From Spirochaetales bacterium (GTDB lineage Bacteria; Spirochaetota; GWE2-31-10), in contig JAGANG010000009.1 of assembly GCA_017624275.1 (NCBI GenBank), positions 1 to 53,047 of the forward strand: a DNA stretch of 53,047 nt. The letters run 5' to 3'. The translations under genes were made by a program, and so were the position numbers. Under the pieces are notes generated by a model that was not told where the DNA came from, did no database searches, and worked only from the letters and a program-made list of their open reading frames with translations. Of this stretch, positions 7,484 to 16,073 are shown in pieces (the first letter of the stretch is position 1; each line of letters begins with the position of its first letter).

Positions 7484-8005
7484 ATGGGGAATGTTATTAG
7501 TATTAAAGATTCATTAAAGCTTATTACGGAAGAAGTAGCAAATAGATCAAATGCTATAGTTCTTAAACTTGATGGATTAATTGATACATATAATTCTTCA
7601 GATCTTCAGAAAGAGGTTCTTAATACAATTTCTTCATATACGGAAATTATTTTTGATTGTTCAAAATTAACTTATGTTTCATCTACCGGAGTGGGGACTT
7701 TTACGGTTTTTCTAAAAGCTACAAAAGGAAATAACGGAACTATTATATTGGCTGATTTGCAACCTAAAGTTTTGGAAGTTTTTCAATTATTAGGTTTTTC
7801 TAAATTTTTTACTATTGTTGATACTGTGGAAGATGGTTTTAAAAGTTTAGGAATTTCTCCGGTAACAGAATCTTGTTTCCCAAAAATCTTTGAATGTCCT
7901 TCATGCAATAAAAAGCTAAAAGCGAGCAAATCCGGTAAATTTAGATGTATTCAATGCAGCTCGATAATTTGTATATCTGAAGACGGCGTTGTAAGTACTA
8001 TTTAA
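7484..8005 (+). CDS. STAS-domain protein (anti-sigma antagonist type) with C-terminal zinc ribbon
   Basis: Residues about 15-120 form a STAS domain with the regulatory serine context YVSSTGVGTF (Ser66/Ser67), as in SpoIIAA/RsbV-type antagonists whose phosphorylation state controls anti-sigma kinases. Beyond the usual family end comes a tail with two CxxC pairs (Cys138/141 and Cys155/158) that reads as a zinc ribbon, an uncommon addition. GGAG lies 7 nt before ATG. An RsbU-like PP2C phosphatase at 13736-15844 is a plausible partner, but no RsbW/RsbT-type kinase gene is in the window. The gene converges on the PEGA gene with only 13 bp between stops. Confidence 0.85.
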   Translation: MGNVISIKDSLKLITEEVANRSNAIVLKLDGLIDTYNSSDLQKEVLNTISSYTEIIFDCSKLTYVSSTGVGTFTVFLKATKGNNGTIILADLQPKVLEVFQLLGFSKFFTIVDTVEDGFKSLGISPVTESCFPKIFECPSCNKKLKASKSGKFRCIQCSSIICISEDGVVSTI

Positions 8006-8018
8006 TCTCAGTTTAAAA

Positions 8019-9641
8019 TCAATTTTTCTTTTTACCCAACGGAATACTTCCGCCTAAAAAAACAGCACTTTTCTCATTTGTCGAATAGAAAGATATTAAT
8101 GGAATGAAATCTTTTTTTTCCAAAATATTGATATAATCAAAAAGAGAATAAAATAACCATCCAAGTGATAAAACAGTGTAAATTGATATTCCTATAGCTG
8201 AAAAGCGTAAAGCTTCAGATAGATTATAAATTTCTTTACCATAATCAGTTTCTATGAATGGAACTGCAGAGAATTCCGGATCTGCTTCTAATTTTGATTT
8301 TATATGATTAGTATAATGTTCACTGGATAAAGATGCTTTATTGTAATAATCGGTTGCAATTATTATTAACGGAATCATTGCGACTAAAGAGAATGTGAAA
8401 TTCCAAAATGAAGAATAATAAAGACCTTTTTTTATTTTAAATTCTTTGGAAAGATCTTTAGTCATTAAATGAAATGAAAAATTTAAATTCTCTTCTTTAA
8501 TTTCTTCGATTTTGAAAAAATATCGGTAATCTTGATGGTAAGAATTGGTTTTTGTCGAAAGTATATATTCTCCTACAGGTAATGAATCCCAGAACGGAGT
8601 GATTCCTTTAAATTGTGAGTTTATAAAAATTTTTGTACCTGCCGGTTCTATATTAAAAAATATAGTTTGCAAACATTGATGTAGTTTGGGTTTTACCAAT
8701 ATTTCTTTTTTTTCATCAGGGAATATTTCAATAATTTCTTTATAAGGAGAACTTCCTTTTGTTAAAAAAGAAAATAAATATTTTCCGGGAACAACGTAAT
8801 CAAGTGTTATTTTTTGTTTTCCCAAATATGAGGAATCTGCATAAATTTCGCATTCATCTTCTTTGGTATTTAGTTCTAAAGATGCATAATTAACTCTGAA
8901 AATTTTAGATGCATTTTGTTTGATAAAAGAAGAAACATCTTTTGCAATCGATTCTTTGTGACAAATGAAAGCTCCTTTGTGAAAAACTTTATCAACAAGA
9001 TGAGAATAAAATTCTACTGATACCAAATAACCTTGATCAATTTTTTCAATTTCTCCGGTTACAAGAATATCTATTGCAGGTGATGAATTCTCACAAAGAT
9101 TTTTGTAAGGAATTATCTGCCGTTCTATAAATTTTGGCGTGTTTAAGGCAAATATTGGCTTTTGATAATTCTCAAACCATTTATTACTTACGGAAGCGTA
9201 GTCCGGAGAGGCTTTCATTTTTGTTAAGATAATTTTAACTGCCTTTTTTTTTGAAAAAAAATTACCCTTTTGATATCGAATTTGATCTTCAAGTATATCA
9301 TCAGTATTTATTAAAGATGAATTTCCTGTAGTTGAAGTAGAATTTTTTTTGAGAAAACTCCATGCTTTTAATAAGGCTTCTTCATCAGAAAGTTTTACCG
9401 ATTGAATAAGTTCGAATTCATTTTTAAATGAATTCATTATTTCTTCAGAATCCAGAGGTTTTATATCGTTAATATTTCCATTCTTCTTAAACTTCATTAT
9501 TCCAATATCAAGAGTAAATAACTTGTTTAAAAAAACAGATTCTTCTTTTTCAAGAAAAAAATTAGGCATTTTTTCAGAAAAAAGAAGAACTGATGAATAA
9601 AATAATAGCGAAAATAAAAAGTATATTTTTTTTATAGACAT
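8019..9641 (-). CDS. PEGA-domain envelope protein with two C-terminal membrane segments
   Basis: The 540-residue protein has a signal-like N-terminus (MSIKKIYFLFSLLFYSSVLLF). Two PEGA-type repeats follow: about residues 250-315 (ELNTKEDECEIYADSSYLG, VVPGKYLFSF) and about 320-380 (FNIEPAGTKIFINSQFKG, LPVGEYILSTK). Two hydrophobic helices near 410-430 and 475-500 come next. PEGA domains are beta-rich modules of bacterial surface and cell-wall-associated proteins. Its ATG overlaps the cheY stop (TAATG), so it is translationally coupled to cheY, an unusual partnership. Precise function unknown; the N-terminal region (30-240) resembles periplasmic domains that I cannot name. Confidence 0.75.
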   Translation of the reverse strand: MSIKKIYFLFSLLFYSSVLLFSEKMPNFFLEKEESVFLNKLFTLDIGIMKFKKNGNINDIKPLDSEEIMNSFKNEFELIQSVKLSDEEALLKAWSFLKKNSTSTTGNSSLINTDDILEDQIRYQKGNFFSKKKAVKIILTKMKASPDYASVSNKWFENYQKPIFALNTPKFIERQIIPYKNLCENSSPAIDILVTGEIEKIDQGYLVSVEFYSHLVDKVFHKGAFICHKESIAKDVSSFIKQNASKIFRVNYASLELNTKEDECEIYADSSYLGKQKITLDYVVPGKYLFSFLTKGSSPYKEIIEIFPDEKKEILVKPKLHQCLQTIFFNIEPAGTKIFINSQFKGITPFWDSLPVGEYILSTKTNSYHQDYRYFFKIEEIKEENLNFSFHLMTKDLSKEFKIKKGLYYSSFWNFTFSLVAMIPLIIIATDYYNKASLSSEHYTNHIKSKLEADPEFSAVPFIETDYGKEIYNLSEALRFSAIGISIYTVLSLGWLFYSLFDYINILEKKDFIPLISFYSTNEKSAVFLGGSIPLGKKKN

Positions 9642-10009
9642 TAAGACATATTTAATGCTTTTTTAATCGCACCCACAATTCTTTCAGGTTTAAAAGGCTT
9701 AACAATAAAGTCTTTTGCTCCTAATTGAATAGATTGAATAATTAATTTTTGTTGTCCTAAAGCAGAACACATAATAACTTTAGCTTGCGGATCTATTTTA
9801 ACAATTTCTTGAAGTGCTTGAATACCATCCATTTTTGGCATTGTTATATCCATTAAAACGATATCCGGTTGCAGTCTTTTGTACTGCTCAATAGCTTCAA
9901 CACCATTTGAAGCTTCTCCGGCTACTTCAAAACCTGTTTTTTCAAGAGTATCCTTAATTATTAATTTTATAAAAGCTAAATCATCGACAATAAGAACCCT
10001 AGATGCCAT
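9641..10009 (-). CDS. cheY: CheY-like single-domain response regulator
   Basis: The 122 residues are a complete receiver domain and nothing else. Asp9/Asp10 form the acidic pocket, Asp54 in LMDITMP is the phosphoacceptor, Ser82 (MCSALG) and Lys104 (VKPFKPERI) complete the active site. Such stand-alone receivers are CheY-type flagellar-switch effectors or phosphorelay shuttles. No other che genes are next to it; instead it is coupled by a TAATG overlap to a downstream PEGA protein, and prfB lies 78 bp upstream on the same strand. The name cheY describes type rather than proven chemotaxis function. Confidence 0.88.
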   Translation of the reverse strand: MASRVLIVDDLAFIKLIIKDTLEKTGFEVAGEASNGVEAIEQYKRLQPDIVLMDITMPKMDGIQALQEIVKIDPQAKVIMCSALGQQKLIIQSIQLGAKDFIVKPFKPERIVGAIKKALNMS

Positions 10010-10087
10010 AATCCTATCCCATCCAATTTATTTAATTTATTCTAAACATAACTTAGACATTTTTCAAGCAAAAATATCTAAATTATT

Positions 10088-11188
10088 TTATTTTAAACAG
10101 AACATTTTTAGCTCTGCATCAATGAAACCATCAATATCCCCGTCCATTACAACTTGGATATTACCGCTTTCAACTTTAGTTCTATGGTCTTTTACCATTG
10201 TATAAGGTTGAAACACATAGCTTCTGATTTGAGATCCCCAGGCTATATCTTTTTTTTCTGGGTTATTTTTTTCTTTTTCTGCTTCTTGTTCTTTTTTATA
10301 AAAATCATAAAGTCTTGCTTTTAAAATTTTCATTGCAGTACTTTTGTTTTTTAATTGAGAACGTTCGTTTTGACATTGAACAACAATTCCTGTTGGTAAA
10401 TGAGTCAACCGTACGGCAGAATCCGTTTTGTTTACATGTTGTCCTCCGGCACCTCCGGCTCTATAAGTATCGATTCGTAAGTCTTCCGGCTTTATATCAA
10501 TATCAATTTCATCTTCGATATCAGGAGTTACGTAAACTGCAGCAAAGGAAGTGTGTCTGCGTGCATTTGCATCAAACGGTGAAATTCTTACAAGTCTGTG
10601 TATTCCTGACTCATATTTCAAAAAACCGTACGCATAATCACCTTCTATTAAAGCCGTTACATTTTTTACACCTGCACCGTCTCCGTCTTGCCAGTCTAAA
10701 ATCTCAACTTTAAATCCACGTCTTTCGGCCCAACGAGTAAACATTCTATATAACATATTTCCCCAGTCACAAGCTTCTGTACCGCCTGCTCCCGGATGAA
10801 TATTAATGATTGCATTACAACCATCATTCTCTTCGGAAAGTAATTCCATAAATTCCAATTTATGTAACTTTTCTGTTAAATTATTTATATAATCTAATAT
10901 TTCGGATTCATATTCATTAGCATTAGCTTCAATTGCCATTTCATACAAGGTATTCATATCGTCAATTTCTCTGAAGAAATCATCCCAAGGTGTAATTCTG
11001 TTTTGTAGCTTAGTTATTTTTTTTAATATTTTACCGGCTTCTTCTTGATCATTCCAAAAATCGTCTTTTTTAGATAAATCAGTTAATTGTTGTAAATCTT
11101 CTCTTGCCTTATTCAATCCAGAGAAGTTTCTATATGTTTTTGCTTTTTCCGTAAGCTCGGTTATTTCCATTTTGTAATCTGACAACAT
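10088..11188 (-). CDS. prfB: Peptide chain release factor 2 (RF2)
   Basis: The 366-residue protein has the RF2 stop-recognition motif SPF (203-205, LVRISPFDANAR) and the catalytic GGQ (248-250) that drives peptidyl-tRNA hydrolysis at UGA and UAA. The frame is continuous from MLSDYKMEI through NFSGLNKAREDL, the position where many bacteria need a programmed +1 frameshift at an in-frame UGA, so this copy lacks that autoregulation. ATG at 11188 follows GGATAGGCG by a few bases. RF1 (prfA) lies 24 kb away in the same window. Confidence 0.97.
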   Translation of the reverse strand: MLSDYKMEITELTEKAKTYRNFSGLNKAREDLQQLTDLSKKDDFWNDQEEAGKILKKITKLQNRITPWDDFFREIDDMNTLYEMAIEANANEYESEILDYINNLTEKLHKLEFMELLSEENDGCNAIINIHPGAGGTEACDWGNMLYRMFTRWAERRGFKVEILDWQDGDGAGVKNVTALIEGDYAYGFLKYESGIHRLVRISPFDANARRHTSFAAVYVTPDIEDEIDIDIKPEDLRIDTYRAGGAGGQHVNKTDSAVRLTHLPTGIVVQCQNERSQLKNKSTAMKILKARLYDFYKKEQEAEKEKNNPEKKDIAWGSQIRSYVFQPYTMVKDHRTKVESGNIQVVMDGDIDGFIDAELKMFCLK

Positions 11189-11286
11189 ATTTATCGCCTA
11201 TCCATTGTAACCTTGTAAAAATCATCATAGTTATTGCACATTTAAAGGAATATATCAATTTTTTTCAGAAAAAAGCATGTTAATTT

Positions 11287-11302
11287 ATTATTCGAATAAT
11301 AT
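11287..11302. promoter_or_regulatory. 16-bp perfect palindrome between divergent genes
   Basis: TATTATTCGAATAATA is its own reverse complement and lies in the 277-bp divergent spacer between prfB and the tandem paralogue pair. It could be an operator. No regulator is assigned. Confidence 0.4.
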
Positions 11303-11465
11303 TTAATTGTTTGGCAGTCATATATTTTTTTAAATTTTTAGTATCCCGATTCCGTAAATAAAAAAGACAAAACATAGTCAGTGTGTTTTTGATTTCAATT
11401 TATGAAATAAAACATTTGTTAGGCAATTTATTGCAGGTTTTGTTTTTATTGATGGGGGATGCAAA

Positions 11466-12254
11466 GTGAATCAAACAAATGATAAAAATGAACTTAATCT
11501 TTTTTATGAAAAATACAGTAAGGATTTTGCTGACTTGGCACTTTTTTACAATATAAATAATTTTCCGAATCTCTCATTAAAAGATAAAATTTCAGTGCTT
11601 GCACATAAATTAAAAGCAGAAAAGCGTTTTAATTTTGCAGGATTTCTTTTTGATAAATTGTTCACGACTTTTTTGTCCATGAATGCTTTGATAAATAAAA
11701 TAGAATGTTTGATTGCTGTAGGAAAACTTGAGAAAGCTCTTCATTTTAATGATATTGCTTTTGAACTTTTTTTAGAAATGGAAGATGTCGGTAATATCGA
11801 AAATGTAGAAAAAGCATTGGCATATCAAAAAGCCAAAATTTATTTCTTATCTTCTAATTTTGTACAAACATCTCATATTTGTGAAAATTATATTGTTAAA
11901 GCTAAACAAAAACGATTTTTCACTTTATTTTGTGCAACTCTTATTGTTCAAGGGGATTTTAATAATGCTGAAAAATTGCTCAAGCGATTTCATAACCAAA
12001 TTCATAATTTTTTAGCAGAGACAATTCTTCATTTAGCTTCAATAAATCGAATTACGAATTTTGCAGATTTTATTAAATCTACGAAAAATTTAAGAATCAA
12101 TAATATGCAAACATTAATTACAAATATAGAAGTTCTTACCGGTGGGGATGAAGAAATTCAATTAGTAGATAAGATTTTAAAGCAAGAAATTATTTTCCTA
12201 GGCAACACAAGTAAATCAGCTCTCACCACTGAAGTTGTTCAATGCAATGAGTAA
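11466..12254 (+). CDS. Helical-repeat protein of unknown function, paralogue A
   Basis: GTG start at 11466 behind GGGGGATGCAAA. The 262-residue soluble protein is almost entirely alpha-helical in appearance, with TPR-like helix pairs such as LINKIECLIAVGKLEKALHF and ALAYQKAKIYFLSSNF. It has no signal peptide or catalytic motif. It is clearly homologous along its length to the next gene (shared LAHKLK/LAYKLK, FLFDKLF/FFFNKLF, ALINKIECLI/ALLNKIDCLI, KLLKRFHN/KLFKRFQN), so the pair arose by tandem duplication. I do not recognise the family. A cytoplasmic scaffold or regulator is possible from the fold type alone. Confidence 0.75.
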   Translation: MNQTNDKNELNLFYEKYSKDFADLALFYNINNFPNLSLKDKISVLAHKLKAEKRFNFAGFLFDKLFTTFLSMNALINKIECLIAVGKLEKALHFNDIAFELFLEMEDVGNIENVEKALAYQKAKIYFLSSNFVQTSHICENYIVKAKQKRFFTLFCATLIVQGDFNNAEKLLKRFHNQIHNFLAETILHLASINRITNFADFIKSTKNLRINNMQTLITNIEVLTGGDEEIQLVDKILKQEIIFLGNTSKSALTTEVVQCNE

Positions 12255-12287
12255 GATTTTTAAACTTACAGAAAGGGAGTTTTTATT

Positions 12288-13145
12288 GTGAAAGAAGCAG
12301 TTAATTTAGATGATGCATATCTTATTTATGAAGAAAGATATAATCTTACAAAACTGGCAGAGGAATCCGGTTTGGATATGGAAAAGTTTCAAGCTTTTTC
12401 TTCAAAGGAGAAATTTTTCACGCTTGCATATAAATTGAAAGATACTGAACATTTTCATCTTGCAAGTTTTTTCTTTAATAAGCTTTTTGAAATACTTCAA
12501 TCAATGGAAGCTCTTCTTAATAAAATTGATTGTTTGATAATATTGGGAGAATTTGAAGAGGCCTTTCGTTTTAATTGTTTGGGCTTTGAATTATTTTTGG
12601 AATTGAGTGAAGAAACTCCGCTTATTGATGATATAGAAAAAACATTATCATATCAAAAGGCAATAATTCTTTTTTCATCTTCACGTTATATGGAATGTAT
12701 TTCTATTTGCGAGGATAATATTATAAAATTTGGACAAAAAACGTTTTTTCCACTTTTGTGTGCATCTTTGATTGGTAATAAGAAATTTGAAAATGCGGTG
12801 AAATTATTTAAACGTTTTCAAAATGATAAGCCTTATACTTTTTTAGCAGAAGTAACAATTTTATTGTTATCAATTAATCAAGCATCATTATGTATCGATT
12901 TTCTTTCAGTTATAAGCGGAAAAAATATCCAAAAAGATACAGAGTTGAGTTTGATTAATTTATACAAAACTTCTAAAAGTAAATTGGCACTAGAAAATTT
13001 TTTAAAGTCAGAAATAGAGAATTTTAATATTGCAGATATGCAAGTATTTTCAGATAACAGAAATTCATTCAAACAAACTATAATAAATGAATCTGTTGTA
13101 ACAGTTCAGAAAATAGTAAATAGCAGTAATATTCAAATTATGTGA
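12288..13145 (+). CDS. Helical-repeat protein of unknown function, paralogue B
   Basis: GTG start at 12288 with AAAGGGAG about 8 nt upstream, 33 bp after paralogue A, so probably the same operon. The 285 residues align throughout with paralogue A, including FELFLEL versus FELFLEM and the LSYQKAIILFSSSRY versus LAYQKAKIYFLSSNF helix pairs. Divergence is substantial, so the duplication is old. It ends at a strong bidirectional terminator shared with the converging XRE gene. Family not recognised. Confidence 0.75.
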   Translation: MKEAVNLDDAYLIYEERYNLTKLAEESGLDMEKFQAFSSKEKFFTLAYKLKDTEHFHLASFFFNKLFEILQSMEALLNKIDCLIILGEFEEAFRFNCLGFELFLELSEETPLIDDIEKTLSYQKAIILFSSSRYMECISICEDNIIKFGQKTFFPLLCASLIGNKKFENAVKLFKRFQNDKPYTFLAEVTILLLSINQASLCIDFLSVISGKNIQKDTELSLINLYKTSKSKLALENFLKSEIENFNIADMQVFSDNRNSFKQTIINESVVTVQKIVNSSNIQIM

Positions 13146-13165
13146 ATTGTCGATTTTACAATATT

Positions 13166-13218
13166 AAAAAAAGAGACTGTTTCTTTAACTTTCTGTTAAA
13201 AAAACGGTCTCTTTTTTT
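13166..13218. terminator. Bidirectional intrinsic terminator
   Basis: A7GAGACTGTTT (13166-13182) pairs with its complement 13202-13218 with one G.T pair; A and T runs on the two sides make it work for both the paralogue operon (+) and the XRE gene (-). Confidence 0.85.
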
Positions 13219-13225
13219 AGACTGA

Positions 13226-13471
13226 TTACTTTTCGTAATTTGCTAATTCTTCATCAAACTTTTGAACAAATTCAACTAAACTCATGTCAAGTGAATTACA
13301 AATATCTTTAATTTCAAAGATATCTAATTTTCGTTGACCTGATTCATATTTACTGATGTAAGATTGAGCCTTTCTAATTTTTTCAGCTAATTCAACCTGT
13401 GTTAAATTGTTATCAACACGAATACTTTTAATCAAATTAGTCAAGACCATGTATCTTTTGTCTTTATACAT
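13226..13471 (-). CDS. XRE-family helix-turn-helix regulator
   Basis: I choose ATG at 13471 (MYKDKRYMVL) because GAGAGG lies 9 nt upstream; a longer frame to 13504 lacks such a site. The 81-residue protein is one Cro/CI-type helix-turn-helix domain: IKSIRVDNNLTQVELAEKI, then QSYISKYESGQRKLD, typical of the recognition helix and following turn. There is no effector domain. It is probably a small transcription repressor acting locally; targets unknown. It converges on the tandem paralogue operon and is divergent from the RsbU-like gene, whose 230-bp upstream region is a reasonable place to look for operators. Confidence 0.88.
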   Translation of the reverse strand: MYKDKRYMVLTNLIKSIRVDNNLTQVELAEKIRKAQSYISKYESGQRKLDIFEIKDICNSLDMSLVEFVQKFDEELANYEK

Positions 13472-13735
13472 ATTAGTTTTCCTCTCTAAGTTTAAAAAAG
13501 TCATATAATTTAATACGATGATTTTGTCTCTATATCATAGAAATCATTTTAAGACTATGCAACACGGAATATTTTACATAAATAAAACAATAACTAATTA
13601 AAATAAAAGTATTTTTACCAGAAAAGCTTCTGAGTTAAGTTTTCTATTTGATTATTTTGATATATAATTGATGAAATTTGGAAATATTTATTTTATACAA
13701 TATAGAAGAATAAGGACAAAACAAGGAGCTTTTGC

Positions 13736-15844
13736 ATGGCAAAAATATCCATGAAAACACGGGTTTTGGCTGTAAGCCTACCGATTGCAATATTGCCCAT
13801 TATTATAATTACATCGATATTCTCAAAAACTCTTTTCAATAAGCTGGAAGATCAAAGTAAAACTTTTAATACAACTATTTTAACTCAAGTTGCAAATAAT
13901 ATAGATTTCATTTATCGCCAATATTCAATGTCATTTACTGATATTGTTGAGATGGATAATTTTAAAAAATTGATAGGTTCTAATAAATTTTCCTCGGCGA
14001 TAGAGGAATCAAAATTAATTGAGAGCTTGGGTGAAATTTCGGCTAATCCTTCGCCTAGCAGTATCACCAGAAATGCGACATCTAAGTTTCAAGGAGCTTT
14101 TTTTATTTCAGAGTTGGATAAACCATCTCTTTTAAGAAATACTGACAATACTTTGTATTCTTTTTCTATTACCAATAACAGTATAGATATTAAAAAACTC
14201 GTAGCTAGCCGTATGTTTGACGAAGCTTTTAACAGCGGAAATAATTTAATATTTGGTAAACCGGAAGATGGAATTATTACCGGATATGATTCTGAGAATT
14301 TGCAGATGTTTTTGTATTTATATAAGCCAGAAGAAAATATGCAAAAGAAGGATATAAATAAATTGCTGTTTTTAGTAACGCAAAAGAATTTTCTTCCGGA
14401 TTTGTATAAAGATATAGACAATTTAAAGTACGGAACTCTTTATATTCTTGATCAATTTAATAATATTTTGTCTTATAATCACCCGTCTTTCAGAGATGAT
14501 TATGACTATGATGAGGAAAAGAAAGCGTATGTTTTACATGAAGAAGATCCGTTTTATTTAAAAGAGGAAAAAATAGGTTTTAATGACTATAAGCTTTTAA
14601 ATACGGATCCGAAGATTCTTAATATTCCGCGTTCAAAAGAAATTTTATCACAACTTGGCAGTGAAGATTTTGATGTGAATCAAACGCATTCCATCCGTTA
14701 CAAAGGAATAAATTATCTTGTTTGCTCCGGTTATGCATCTTTTGCAAAAACTAAATTGGTATATTTTCAGCCAAAGAAACAAATTTATGGTCCGATTTAT
14801 AATGTTTTATTTTGGATTATTATAAGCAGTTTTGTTATTGTCATTGCGATTACTATTATCAGTATATTTTTCAGTCAAATATTAACGAATCCAATCAATA
14901 AACTTGCAGAAACGACAAAAAGAATCAGTAAAGGGAATTATAAGTTACAAATAAAAACCAGAGGATTTTTTGGGGAGTTTACCGAATTAGCACAATCATT
15001 TAATAACATGGTAAAAATGATTGATGATTATAATGAAAATTTGGAAGAGCAGGTTCGTAACAGAACTGAAGAATTGAATAAGAAAAACATAGAATTGGAA
15101 AGAGCTTACGAAGAAAATAAAAAAGAACTGGCTATGGCTCAGAAAATTCAGACATCATTGATACCTAATGTTTTTCCGGAAACAAAGAAATTGTCATTTC
15201 ACGGACTTTATTTACCAATGGAAACTATCGGTGGAGACTTGTACGATGTACATCAAATAAGCGAGAATAAATGGGGAATAGTGATTCTTGATGTTTGCGG
15301 ACACGGAGTACCTGCGGCGTTAATTACTACAATGGCAAAAATATCGTTTAATGCGAATTCTAAAAAATATTTTAAAGCATCTGAGGTTATTGCTGCGGTA
15401 AACAATGAGCTTTGCGAAGCGATTCAAGATGTTGGTGATTATTTTACGGCTTTCTATTGTATTATAGATACAAATACTCACACTATTGATTATGTTAATG
15501 CTGCTCATAATGATTTATACATATTGAGATCTGATACGACGTTAGAAACAATGGTGCAAACTGGTCCGGTTGTCGGGGTAATTAAAAATTTAGAATATCC
15601 GTCAGAAACAATCAATTTCTCAATAGGTGATAGACTTGTAATGTATACCGATGGTGTAATAGAGGCCAGAAACGAACATAGAGAATTGTATGATAGCGAT
15701 AGATTAAAAGAAATGATAATTGCAAATAAAGACAAAGATTTACGTGATTTTGTGACTATAATTTATGATGATATTTTAAAGTTTAAAAATAATGCACCGG
15801 ATGATGATGATATTGCAATGTTGGCAATTGATATGAATAAATAA
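13736..15844 (+). CDS. Membrane sensor with HAMP and PP2C (RsbU/SpoIIE) phosphatase domain
   Basis: The 702-residue protein has TM1 (about 12-30), an extracytoplasmic sensor region (about 35-350), TM2 (about 356-378), HAMP (about 378-435), a coiled coil (about 435-478) and a SpoIIE-type PP2C domain (about 490-700). Metal-binding signatures are intact: GGDLYD near 499, DVCGHG near 520, YTDGV and DDDDIAML at the end. Family members dephosphorylate STAS-domain antagonists to release sigma factors or control other switches. The STAS protein at 7484-8005 is a candidate substrate. AAGGAG precedes ATG. It is followed by a strong terminator and appears monocistronic. Confidence 0.92.
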   Translation: MAKISMKTRVLAVSLPIAILPIIIITSIFSKTLFNKLEDQSKTFNTTILTQVANNIDFIYRQYSMSFTDIVEMDNFKKLIGSNKFSSAIEESKLIESLGEISANPSPSSITRNATSKFQGAFFISELDKPSLLRNTDNTLYSFSITNNSIDIKKLVASRMFDEAFNSGNNLIFGKPEDGIITGYDSENLQMFLYLYKPEENMQKKDINKLLFLVTQKNFLPDLYKDIDNLKYGTLYILDQFNNILSYNHPSFRDDYDYDEEKKAYVLHEEDPFYLKEEKIGFNDYKLLNTDPKILNIPRSKEILSQLGSEDFDVNQTHSIRYKGINYLVCSGYASFAKTKLVYFQPKKQIYGPIYNVLFWIIISSFVIVIAITIISIFFSQILTNPINKLAETTKRISKGNYKLQIKTRGFFGEFTELAQSFNNMVKMIDDYNENLEEQVRNRTEELNKKNIELERAYEENKKELAMAQKIQTSLIPNVFPETKKLSFHGLYLPMETIGGDLYDVHQISENKWGIVILDVCGHGVPAALITTMAKISFNANSKKYFKASEVIAAVNNELCEAIQDVGDYFTAFYCIIDTNTHTIDYVNAAHNDLYILRSDTTLETMVQTGPVVGVIKNLEYPSETINFSIGDRLVMYTDGVIEARNEHRELYDSDRLKEMIIANKDKDLRDFVTIIYDDILKFKNNAPDDDDIAMLAIDMNK

Positions 15845-15927
15845 ATAAATTTAAAAAAGATTTGCCTTATTGTTGATAATGAATTATCTTATCGAAGAGA
15901 AGTTTTATAATAGTTTTTTCCTTTTTG

Positions 15928-15967
15928 TACCCACTGGTCTTTGTTAAAGGCTGGTGGGTATTTTTTT
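15928..15967 (+). terminator. Terminator of the RsbU-like gene
   Basis: 15-bp stem 15928-15942/15946-15960 with a 3-nt loop and seven T residues after it. Confidence 0.9.
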
Positions 15968-15994
15968 ACCTTGTCGGAATTTGCTTTTGTACAT

Positions 15995-16041
15995 AAAAAA
16001 ATGCACTTTTTGCAAATTATTCTTTTAACTGCAAAAAGTGC
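15995..16041 (-). terminator. Terminator of the large lipoprotein gene
   Basis: GCACTTTTTGCA (16003-16014) pairs perfectly with TGCAAAAAGTGC (16030-16041); on the minus strand a seven-U run (15995-16001) follows. Confidence 0.85.
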
Positions 16042-16073
16042 GTCTTGAAAATATTAATTCATCATTCACAAAA

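Noticed and set aside
14800..14880. RsbU-like protein as a histidine kinase
   Set aside because: After the HAMP and coil comes a SpoIIE/PP2C domain with GGDLYD and DVCGHG, not a DHp/CA kinase pair.
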